Positions 23,750 to 33,824 of a DNA stretch of 64,000 nt are shown here, one piece after another (within the stretch, counting starts at the first letter, position 1; the number at the start of each line of letters is the position of its first letter). The translations under genes were made by a program, and so were the position numbers. The notes beneath the pieces were generated by a model. The model was given only the letters and a program-made list of their open reading frames with translations. It made no database searches and was not told the DNA's origin. Origin of the DNA: Deuterostichococcus epilithicus (taxonomy: Eukaryota; Chlorophyta; Trebouxiophyceae; Prasiolales; Stichococcaceae); NCBI GenBank assembly GCA_033439295.1, contig JAVTLE010000003.1, positions 496,001-560,000 on the forward strand, given 5' to 3'.

Positions 23750-26700
23750 CGCGAGCAGGTCATCGGATGCCACTCGCCGCACCCCCAGCACCGGCAAGGA
23801 TGCCGTGGCCCCTGGCGACGGCGGCCCCAGCGGCAACGTCGGCGAGCTGGGCGAGCTGTTCCGAGACGAGGACATCGCGCAGCTGGCGTCCAACTTCCCG
23901 CTGCCCGGCGGCGCGGAAGCAGGAAGCCCGGGCGCGGGCGGCGGCAGCGGCAGCGGCGCGCTGCCGGGCCGCCGCGGTGGCGAGACGGTGCTGAGTGAGG
24001 AGGAGCTGCTGGCGCAGCGCGGGGAGGCGCTGTCGCAGCTGCATGACATCTACAAGGTGCGGCAGCGAGCAACCCTTTCACGGCCACTGCCGCAGCAGAG
24101 CAGGTTGCCAGATGCAGAGCAGTCGCGGCACCTTCGCCTTTCTGTGCAATGCAGGACGTCATCGAGCACACATACTCTCTCGAGGCGTGTTCCACAACCT
24201 GGGCTGGGCATCGATCTCTGAGCTCAGAGACTTGCAAACATAGGCGCCTGGTCCCAAAGTTTGTGCCGCGTGCTATCACGCAGGAAGAGTACTGGGCGCT
24301 GGCGGAGGAGCTGCGGACGCGGCACCAGCAGTTTTGCGCCGCGGGCGGCACCGCCCTCAAGACGCCAGGTCAGGCCTAGACAATCGGAACCTCTATTTGC
24401 CAGCTGGCAGTCGCGATGCTGCAGCCCCCTGGCATTGGCACACAGCGGCTTCACGGGCCGCAGGCTCCGCACGCTGCTGACCGTAGCCACTCCCGGCAAG
24501 GCAGCTTACGTGGCACCGGGGCCGACCAGCAGTGATGCGACCCGGGAAGACTAGCAGGGCCAGCGACCCTCGCTGGAGCGGCTCGCTGGCTCCAAACCCC
24601 AATTGCTTTGCAGATGCTGCTGTGCTGGCAGCAGGTCCAACGGAGGTGGCAGCGGACTCCGACGAGGAGCTCAGCGTGCGCCGGCTGTACCGGCAGCTGC
24701 ACCCTGTGGCCTCGCGGTCGGAGGGCGCAGCGGCCGGCGGCGGCGGCGGCGGCGGCCCAGCGGCATCCGCCACGGCGGTGGGCCGGCAAAGGGCGAGCGG
24801 CGGTGTCGGGCGGGAAGGTTCGCGCAGCGAGGCCAGCGATCAGGTTGGGGCCCTGGCCCCCACCCCGCGCCCTGTCACTGTCCCCCCCCAACTGCTTGCG
24901 CCGAGGCAGCAGGCTCCTGGCCTCCGGCAGGCCATGGCACTGAGCAATGCGCCCTGCCGGCCCGATGGCCTGACAGGCCGGAGCAGCCGCCGCTCGGCCG
25001 CACCACCAGAAACAGTCGACACCTGGCCGCGGAGTCGCTGGCAGGGCTCGGATGGTTGTCCTGAACCTGCTTCTTGACGCAATGCCCGGGAGCCCGAGCT
25101 CCCTTCCGACCTCGGTCACTGTGCTGCTGCGCAGGAGTGCCCGGCGGAGTCGCACGCGGAGTCGGCCGTCCTGCGGCGGGCAGGACGCCTGGTCAGACCC
25201 TACTTCTTCTTGAAGGGCGCCAAGTCGTTTCTCGAAGGGTGCCAAACCTTGGGTCGGTGCTGCTGCGCAGGAATGCCCGCCGCAGTCGGATGTGGAGGAG
25301 GTGGTGCTGCGGCAGGACGCCTACGGCCCGGCACGCGACACCGCCGCGCTGCTGCGGGGGTATGGCAGCTTCCGCTCGCGCCTGCAGCTCGTAGGTGCGG
25401 ACAGAGCGGATGCAGCAGGCATGGCAGCATGAGCACGGGCACCAGCAGCGGGGGTCGCTTGGCTGGCGCTTGTGACCTGGCGCGTGGACATGGTTTCAAA
25501 GAGGGGTTCCAGGCGCTGCCAGCCGGCCCCTTCTGCGCAGCGCCCTGGCATTTTGCAAGGCTGGCTTGCAGCGTGGACTGCTTCGTCACCGTCCCGACCC
25601 ACGTCTTGCAGGGCGGCTGGAGGAGTGCGCGGCGGCGGCGGACGGGCGGGAGATGGACGGCAGCAGCGCGCTCGCCAAGCTGGTCGGCACACGCCTGCAG
25701 TTTCTGATCCACCGCACCACCGTCGTGCTGGGGCGCGCCACCTCCGCAGCCCCCGGGGTATGTCCTCTCGATTGATTGTTTTCCAAGTAATCCAGGCAGT
25801 TGACCCCCAATGAGTCATCACAAAGATACAGATGTACCTGGAGAGATTGCCAGGCCCTTCACTGCCGGCGCATTGCAGCAAGCCTGAGACCCTGCACCCT
25901 GAACCCTGCATGGCTCGAACCTGGCCTTCCGAAACGCTGCAGCGGGGGCACGTCGACATGGCGGCACAGGACGACATTGCGAGGCGCTTGGCTCTCTAGC
26001 TCTAGCTGAAAACAGCCGTCTCCACACCTGCTGCTCCGAAATGCATCAGGCAGACGTGGACAAGGCAGCGCAGGGGCGCCGGCAGGGCTCGAGACGTCTG
26101 CTACATTCAACGCTGGGCTTTGCCAACCGATCCTGCCAGCAGGCTGGCCCGGCAGCGGACACCGTTGTTATAGGATCTAGGTCTCACTGCCGCAGCAGGA
26201 GGACAGCATGACCGAATCCTGCGGTCTGCAACCCCGCAGCAGGTGGACGTGGACCTGGCCGCGGAGGGCGATGCGCGCAAGGTGTCACGCCGCGCCGCGA
26301 GCATCACGCTGCACCGCGACGGCAGCTTCCGCCTGCGCTGCGTCGGCCGTCGCTCGGTGCGGAGCTTTCGCTCCATCTCATGTGCCGAGGGCCCCTGGAG
26401 GGCCCGTGCCTCCGCAGGGCCGCTGCTGCGCGCAAGTGCGCTGCGTAAAGAGGGCCGCACACGGAGCGCGCCGGCGTCCCTCGCTCCGCGCAGGTCGACG
26501 CCAAGTCGTCTCGGGACAGCTTGGGCCTGTGCGGTGTGTGCGAAAACGTCACGAGCGTGCATCCACTGCTGGCCGGTGCCGCACACGAAATCCGTCTGGA
26601 GGCTGGCGCCGCACTGGGGCTTCCACAAGCGGTCCTCCCGCAATTCCCAGCCCTGAGCCCCTGCTTGACAAGGACGCCCGCCGCAGGCAGCCTGCTCAAG

Positions 26701-26916
26701 CATGCACAAGACCAATTGTGCCTCGACAAGACTGTCTTTCTCCCCGTGCAGGTGCGCGTCAATGGACAAGAGGTGGCGCTGGGGCAGGCGGCGCCGCTGC
26801 CGCACCTGAGCCTACTGGAGGCGGGCCGGGTGCGGCTGCTGTTCCACGTCAATGCCGGCGCGGTACGCCGCGTCGTGCGCCGCTCGCGTGCCGTCACCAT
26901 CCGCCAGGACGCCTGA
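23750..26916 (+). CDS. MCRS1: MCRS1-like FHA-domain protein
   Basis: The C-terminus is a forkhead-associated domain of the microspherule protein 1 type, a subunit of INO80 and NSL chromatin complexes in animals and plants. The FHA covers an exon at about 25616-25757 ('LVGTRLQFLIHRTTVVLGRA'), then 26243-26356 ('VDVDLAAEGDARKVSRRAAS') and 26752-26916 ('VRVNGQEVALGQ', 'VRLLFHVN'). These parallel the MCRS1 sequence GRATKDNQIDVDLSLEG...KISRKQG...RRPIYIDGRPV. Stop TGA is at 26914-26916. Upstream exons encode acidic low-complexity sequence, 'SEEELLAQRGEALSQLHDIY' (ending 24056), 'FVPRAITQEEYWALAEELR' (BSD-like), and 'DEELSVRRLYRQLHP'. Whether all of these belong to one gene is inferred from common strand and spacing. 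The start is not fixed; the first exon may begin just after 23757. Confidence 0.68.
25114..25322 (+). repeat. Exon echo: copy of an MCRS1-like exon start
   Basis: 25114-25190 repeats 25252-25322. Both have GTGCTGCTGCGCAGGA, TGCCCG, GCAGTCG/GGAGTCG and a CTGCGGC...CAGGACGCCT end. The acceptor GCGCAG is kept in both. Offset is about 135 bases. Confidence 0.85.
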
Positions 26917-28546
26917 CGGCTGCGACGCCTGCGGCAGGATTGTGCACGTGGGGAGACACAGGCGGCGACGGATGCGGCCGCCGTGAGTGCAGTGGCGTTT
27001 GCAGGATGTCTGCCTGTCAGCGAGCCTCGGCGATTGTTTAGACGAGCGACATGCTGGATCTGATCTGCAGCTCTGTTCCAGGTTGCATGTTTGAGGGGTC
27101 TTCAGCACGGCTTCCTGGGGTGGTGCTGTGTGCCGGAGGCAGTGGGCAACTACCAACATCCCAGCAACGATGGAAAGCATCCCCCAAGCGCCGGCGGGCG
27201 GAATGCGCTCGATTTTCAAGTTGCCATACTGCAGTCTTTCTTGGAGCACAACTCTCAGAACGGCTCTGATGGCTTGGGTCTTCCCTTGCTTTGACGCAAG
27301 CCAGATAGACAAGGGATCACGCACCAGGCACCTTTGATGCTGACCTCATGCACTACAGTAGAGCGCGATTTTGCAAATGTCAGCCAGTGACACATGATTG
27401 CGTCACCTGGTCGTAGCCGCGGGACTGCGTGCGTTCAATTTCGGCGTTTTTTCAACGGAACATCAACATATCTCTCGCGCCCGGAAGTCGGCGCAGTGGA
27501 CCCCGCAGGTGAGGCTGCCGAGCCTGGTTCGGGCAGGGGGAGCCTGGCCGCTCTCGTGTTGCTGTAGCTGCCCAGCCAACCCGGGACTGGGGAACACATA
27601 CGCGCCGACGGCTAAGAGGTGCGAGCACGCCCACGCCCACCCTCATGCCTATGTGCCTAGGAAAACATGATGCGTAGAATTGTGTGACCGGTGACCTGAT
27701 CCGGTCTCGTGCTTCTTCACGCCGCGGTCCGCGGGGCGACGGCCTCACACATGTCAGCCAGCAGCTTTGTACATGGCCGCGATGCGGCTCGCACGGGGCA
27801 CACAGTGTTCGGCGGCCGCGGTCTCGCTGTTCATTCCATGCCTGCGGTAGCCGAATGGGGCCCTCCGCGCTGTGCTGCGGTATGTACTGTCAGCTCGACG
27901 GGCCAAAACTAGCAGGTCGGAACCCAGCAGCGCGCCAGCAGACACATTCGCCGGTGTTGAACGGGCAGCCCACTGTCGCAGCGCCAGCCTAGCCTGGCAG
28001 GACTGTCTTTCTCCGGGCCGGAAAGAGGCGAGAGGCTGCCGCCCCTTGATAATAACATTAGGCCACCGCCTGCCCAGCTATATCGGTGCCTTGCGGCGAA
28101 CTCCGGCGTCGGGCCGTAGCTGCCTGCGCAGCGACAGCCGTAACTTCATGCGCTGCCGGCCTGCCGCAAGGTCACGCGACTCTGCCCAGCCAGGTGGCGC
28201 AGGCCAGCTCTGTACTGCCCTTTTTCACATACTTTCCACGCAGCATCGTCATTGTCAGCTGGCAGCTGGCCATAGGGCAGATGCACTGCACTGTCCGGGT
28301 CACTCGCTGATTCTGAGGCGCACTCGGGTGCTCATTCAATGCAGCCCAAGGGCCGAGTCAGCCGCCTGGGATCAGGAACCACACGGCTGGGTTGGTTTGC
28401 GAACGCTTGTCTCATGGCATATTGAAACATGCTCTGCTGGAGACACTCGAGACAGCGGGATTGTCGCTGCTTTGGTTTGTCTCCATGCCAGCGGCTGACG
28501 CTCGCCGGTGCGCACCACGGCTGCAGGGCGCTGCCAAAGATATGCC
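26917..28546. other. Spacer of 1.6 kb, possible small unrecognised gene
   Basis: Contains no gene I can name. An ATG at 27394 opens a short basic exon (residues begin MIASPGRSRG) that ends at a GCAG|GTGAGG donor at 27508/27509. Its composition resembles a mitochondrial leader, but I could not find reliable following exons. A minus-strand reading frame over 26812-27324 has a hydrophobic stretch without other support. Confidence 0.25.
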
Positions 28547-31500
28547 ATGGACGAGGTGCCGGTCCCGACATCTGCCATGCCCGAGCCCAGGCCGCTGTCC
28601 CGCAGCAGCAGCTCGATCTCTCCCGGGTCCTGCCCTCGCAGCAGCTTCGCGCCGGCTCTGACAGGCGGACGCAGCAGCAGCCCAGATCACAGCGGGCAGC
28701 CGCTCACAAACGCAGCAATGCACCCAGCCGCAGCGGAGTCAGGCCGGTTCCGTGGTGGCAGCGTTGAGCCGGCGCCCAGCTCGCCGATGCCACGCGAGCA
28801 GGCGGCGGGCCAGCCATCGGCAGGCTCGCCGCCAGCAGCCTCGCGCGGCGGCGGCCGGCTGCCTCTGGGGCCTGCAATGGCCCGTGCGGCGGCGCTCGCC
28901 GCGCCGCACAGCAGCAAGGCGGCCCCCAGCGCGGCAGCGCTGCCGCCGCTGCCGCTGCTGTCCGGCGGCAGCGTCCGCCGCCCCAGCTTTGGCTGGCGTC
29001 TCCAGGCGAGCGCTGAGCAGGCCAAGGCCAGCGCGGTGCAATCGGCGGCCGGCGGCCAGCCCGCGGTCAGCAGCCAGCCGACGCTGGGCAAGGGCCTCAG
29101 CCTGGGGCTGCCGGTGACGCCCGGCGCCTGGTCCCTCGTGGCGGCTCCTGTGGGCGTGGCCCCCGGCAAGCGCAGCCCTTCGCCGGCGCCGGCGCCCATG
29201 CCGCTGCCGCTACCGTCGGTGCGGTCGACGCCCTCCCCGCTCGCGCAGCGGTCCTCGCCCTCGCTGCAGCCGCAGCAGCAGCCGCGGCAGGAGGCCGCCT
29301 GGAAGCCGCCGGCGGCGCAGGCCAGTGGCGCCGGTCGCGTGGCGACGCCCGCCGCACCCACGGCGCGGCGGCAGCACCCGCCGCCGCTACACCTGCCGGC
29401 GGCAGCCGCAGCTCCAGGCCTGGAAGGCGACCCGGAGTGGGCGCCGTCGCAGCGGGACGCCGCGGCGGCGGCGCCGCGGCGGGGCGCGCAGCGGCGCACC
29501 GTCAACGTGAACGATGCCCACGCGCTGCTTGCGGTCGCACAGAGCGAGGCAGCCGCCCTGGAGCAGGCCTACAGGGTGCGCCGCCGAGCCCGTGCCCTGT
29601 GTGCGCCCTGCGTGGCAGCCGCCTCGGCAGCCGCCCCACTGCAGCAACTGCGCACGTGGTGCTGCCATGTTGTGCTACGGGGGGTGAAGCACGACTCCGG
29701 CTCCAGCAAGGGGCATGCTGTCCGCGGACTTCTTGTTCGCTCAAGTCTGTCGACCGAAGCTCGTCGGATCTCCGCTGCAGGCCAAGCGGCAGCGCAAAGA
29801 CGCCGGCATGGTACGCGGCAGCCGCGGCAGCTTGGGTCACCAGGTGTGTCAGCGTAGTAATGGGCTGGCCGTTCAGTGACCCTGCTTGCCGCTGCGCCCC
29901 CTCCTCAGGACGCATGTCCAGATTGCCGCGCTGCTCCGCAGCGCAGCAGCTGAGCCTGTACCTTGCGAAACCACAATGTGTGGCACAGCCAGGCAGCCCT
30001 CGGGTTTGCGTGGCACAAGTGCAACCCGTGACGCATGACGCTCGGGCTGCCGCCGCGCCAACGCTGCACTGCCCCTCTCGTTCTCGGCGAGCATCGAGGC
30101 TCCAGTCAGCCGTCTTGACCGCTCGTGATCTGGCAGCCAACTCTCTGGGCTCCGCGGTGCAGGACGCGCCCCCCCCTGCCTGGGCGGGCAGCGGCGTCGG
30201 CGCACCCGCTCAGCAGTTCGCTGACAGCGCCGCTGCGGCAGAAAACGTGCACTGGCAGCAGGTGGGCCAGCGTCACTGCTCCTCATGTTTCCTCCCGTTG
30301 ACCCTGCCTGCTTGGGGGACATGCAGGGGAGTTGCATACCCTTTCAAGTGCGTTCATGCGCAGCTCTCCGACTCCAGCCTGCTCTCTTGGTGCATGTGAG
30401 CAAGCTCCCTGTTGGCACCGGGTTCGAGGGAACTTGAGGGCGCCGATTCCAACTCGTATTTGCCTCAACCCGGAATCCACCTAGACCCTATTTGCCTAAC
30501 ACCACCAGCAGGGGGCGGACGGCGCTTTGGGCGATGCGCGCAAGGCGTGCCCGCGCTGCCGCGAGGTCAAGTCCGTGTCGGAGTTCCACCGCAAGTATGC
30601 CGACGACCCGTCATCAACGCAGACCTACTGCCGCAAGTGCCACGGCGACATGAAGCGGGAGAAGGGCGCGGTGCGGCCCCGTGCTCGTGTTGGCTGATCC
30701 CCACTGCCCAATGGGGAGCTCCCACGGCTCTGGAGGTCCTTCGGCTCCCTGCCAGCCCCAGCACCGCGACTCTTCAGAGCACTCAGGCGGGTCTGGAGCA
30801 CCGTTGCAGGCTGCGGTCGGGGGGCCTGGTCGACAGGCAAATTTGGGCGCTTCGTTGCCTGCCTGCTGGCTGCCCGAGCATGAGCCGGGCGGATGACGTC
30901 GTGCTGCAGCAGGGATGCTGAGGCCGCTGCCGTCGAATGCAACCTGCAGGTGCGGGCGCCGACCGTGGACGAGAAGCAGTGCCCGCACTGTGGGGAGGTA
31001 AAGCGCGCGGCGCTCTACTACCCCAACACCATCGCGCCGGACGGGCTGTCGGAGAAGTGCCGCTCCTGCTGCAAGAGCCAGGCCGCCGAGATCCGGCGGC
31101 AGTCCATGGCGGAGGACGCCGCGGCCCGTGGCGAGGCTGCCGGCGGCGGCGGCGGCTGCGACGGCACTGGCGAGCACAGCAGCGGCCCGCAGTGTGGGTA
31201 CGGTCCCTCCGGGGCGTTCCATGGCGCAGCCAACGGCGGCGTTGCGGCCGACGGCTGCACCTGGCCCGGCGGCGGAGGTGGGCGCCTGCGGCGGGGCCAC
31301 TCCTCAGACAATGGCGTGCAGTACGACTCCCTGGTGCCGCCTGACGGCGGCGGGCCGGCGCCGCCGAAAGCGGGCGGCCTGCGCCGTGGCGCCGCCAGCG
31401 AACACATCACACCGGGTGCGCGGGCGCCGCGCNGTCCNCGCTCGGCGCCCCGCGGCGGCGGCGGTGGCGGCGCTGGCAGGGGCCGCCGCGGCGGCCGCGC

Positions 31501-32531
31501 CAGCCGCCCCGCCTCCCCTCCGTCGGATGACGAGATGGGGGACGGCCACGATACAGGCGAGGACCGCCGGCCGTCCCCGCAGCAGTACCTACGGCAGCAG
31601 CAGGCGCAGGCGCACCAGCATTTGCAGCTGCAACTCCAGCAGCATGAACGGCAGCAGCGGGAGCAGCATCATGACCAGCAGCAGCAGCAGCAGCAGCAGC
31701 AGGACCCGGTGGCAGTGGCGGTGCACTTCAGCCAGGCCTTCGCCGCGCTGCAGCATAACCAGCGTGCCGGCCAGGCGTTTGTGGAGCCAAGTACGGCGCT
31801 GCGGCTGGCGGCGGCGGAGGCTGTGCGAGCCCAGACAGCTGCCGTCATCCATGCGGCAACCGATCTGGCTACCCAGGTGTGTGCCCCCAGTACTTATCTG
31901 CGATCGCCTGCTGGTGTTAGCGATCGCAGAGTCTTTTGTGCGGCACACTTGCACTGCAGTTGTACAAGTTTCAGCGTTGCTCAGTTGCCGAATCTGGGCA
32001 CCAGTGTGCCTCGAGTCATGCGAACCCTGTGTTTTGGCAGGCGCGCACGCAAGCGGCTGTGGCTGTTGCGGTGTCGGGCGACGTGCAGCAGGCCATGGAG
32101 TGGGAGGCGGCGCAGCAGCAGTTGCCGCCGCCGCCGCTCACGCCCGCACTGGTGCAGCAGTGGCGGTGCGCCTCATTCCTTTCAAACCCCTTTGGCACCC
32201 TGATCGACACCCCCTTGCAGCTGGGCTGCATGCATGGCCGGCCGCATTGTCGCTGTCGAACAATCGCCTGCAGGGTTGAATCAATTCTCAAGGCCACATG
32301 GACAGTTGGCCTTCCAGGCAGCCCGCTATTTATGGCAAGCTGACGCCCCCACCCGTGTGCATACGCCGCAGAGTGCTGCTGGAGAGCCACCCGGCGATGT
32401 TGCAGGTGCTGGCCATCTTGTCGCCCAACATGCTGTCCAGCGTCGGGCGTGTGGCGGAGCCGCCGCCGCCGCAGGCGCAGCAGCTGCCGGCCTTCCCCTT
32501 CCCGCCGCCGCCGCAGGCACCCCGCTCGTGA
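28547..32531 (+). CDS. Protein with two zinc-ribbon/treble-clef motifs and polyQ, unknown role
   Basis: Six exons fit in phase: 28547-29575, 30163-30261, 30512-30670, 30950-31876, 32041-32165 and 32372-32531, giving about 832 residues. Residues 1-343 are disordered and rich in Ser, Ala, Pro and Gln. Two related Cys motifs follow: 'CPRCREVKSVSEFHRKYADD' ending in CRKC, and 'CPHCGEVKRAALYYPN' ending in CRSC. Each is CxxC-x(n)-K-x(4)-F/Y-x(n)-CxxC, the pattern seen in HNH/endonuclease-VII-like treble clefs, but the catalytic His residues of HNH nucleases are not evident. After that come Gly/Arg-rich and Gln-rich segments with a CAG run near 31677-31701, then a helical 'LLESHPAMLQVLAILSPNML'. Two motifs in tandem suggest DNA or RNA binding, by inference only. 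Bases 31433 and 31438 are N. Confidence 0.75.
31676..31702 (+). repeat. CAG microsatellite encoding polyQ
   Basis: Nine CAG triplets in frame within the zinc-ribbon gene, inside a longer Gln/His-rich segment. Confidence 0.9.
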
Positions 32532-33824
32532 GGGCGCCGCCAGCAACTCGCCAGGCCTACCGCAGCGGCCCGGCAGGGGCCGGCGCTGCCTGTGACTGAT
32601 GAGGCCGCCACTGGGCCATGCTGGCGACCCACTCTGGGCTGCCGCTTGTTCTGGCCATGCCCCTGCACGTCAGAAGCTCGCACACAGTGGTGCAGCGCGC
32701 GGCAGGGAACTGCGGCCCCAGGCCGCTGCCTTGCCGCAGCGGCCGCGCTGCCCCTGACCTTAGATCCGTCCTGGAGAGGACCGTAACCGAGCCTAGATCA
32801 TACTTTGGGGTTCCAAGTGCACACGCTTTTGTAGTTCAGCGTGACTCGCAGCAAAGGTGCGAGAAGGCACTATCTAGGGCAGATACGTGTTTTCTGGGTC
32901 ATGCACACTCAGCATTATGCATACTTGTTAGATGCAGAGAACTAGACTGCCGACAGGGCGTAGGATGAATGTACTCGATTCCATTTTATGGCGAGGGTTC
33001 GTAAGGCACCGGGTCACTGGAGGCACGCCAGTGCCCATAGGGCGATTTGACGTTTTGCTAAGGGTTTGGGAGCCGTCTGGCCACCACTGTTCAGGCCGAG
33101 GGTGGTGTGGCGTAGTGCCACAAAGGCAGGCCCCTGCTCGCTTGTACCTATGCTGCTTGGGTTGTGTGGCGTATGGCTGTGCCGCCGTCACAACAATCTG
33201 ACTTTGTCTGGCGGCTTGAACGATACACTGCTCCAAGCCTGCCGATACTCGGCGGCGGGCCATGCGGTTTGCATGGTGTACATATCAGCTCCAAGATTGT
33301 CAAGGCGAGCAGCATTTTAATGTCTGTAAACCTGTATGGTATTTGGTGGGCGGAGCTGTACTTAGAGCCGTAAATGACAATCAGGGTGTGCATCGGAAGG
33401 TGGACGCTGCTGGCTGTCATTCACCTTCATGTGGCTGAGTTGGCATTACCCTCACGACTGACCAGGTACAAGACACTTGGCAGAAAGGCGCCGCAATCAC
33501 CTACCGGTTTTGTCTGTTCTAGTGAGAGCGTACGACTGCGTTATAAGCGACAGCCTCTCGATGGCTGTCGGACATGCAGCCGTTGTGTCGATATTGATAT
33601 TGTGAAAGGCTCCAAAACAAGGCGCTTGAAGGATCCACTTGCCGCACGTCCAAACACCGAAGCTCGTTCTTGTACACCTGTGCAACTCTGGATTCTCATT
33701 CCCATCGCATGCCCTGTCCGAAACGCCTGCGGCACGAGGCGAGCGATTTGTTGGCAATCTCGCCACCTGCAGAGATTCACTTATTGTTTCGGCAAGAGCC
33801 TCTTGCACGTGCGCATCGGCTCAG
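32532..33824. other. Spacer of 1.3 kb, 3' flank and IPC synthase promoter
   Basis: Less GC-rich than the genes. A TGTAA signal at 33325-33329 could end a long 3' UTR. No gene seen. Confidence 0.4.

Noticed and set aside
26812-27324. Minus-strand open frame of 170 codons with a hydrophobic stretch
   Set aside because: It overlaps the last MCRS1-like exon, shows no family motif and no matching spliced partner; GC-rich DNA gives such frames by chance.
28687-29505. Long minus-strand frame opposite the zinc-ribbon gene
   Set aside because: Shadow of a GC-rich, Ala/Pro-rich exon; the plus-strand exon chain is supported by phase and zinc motifs.
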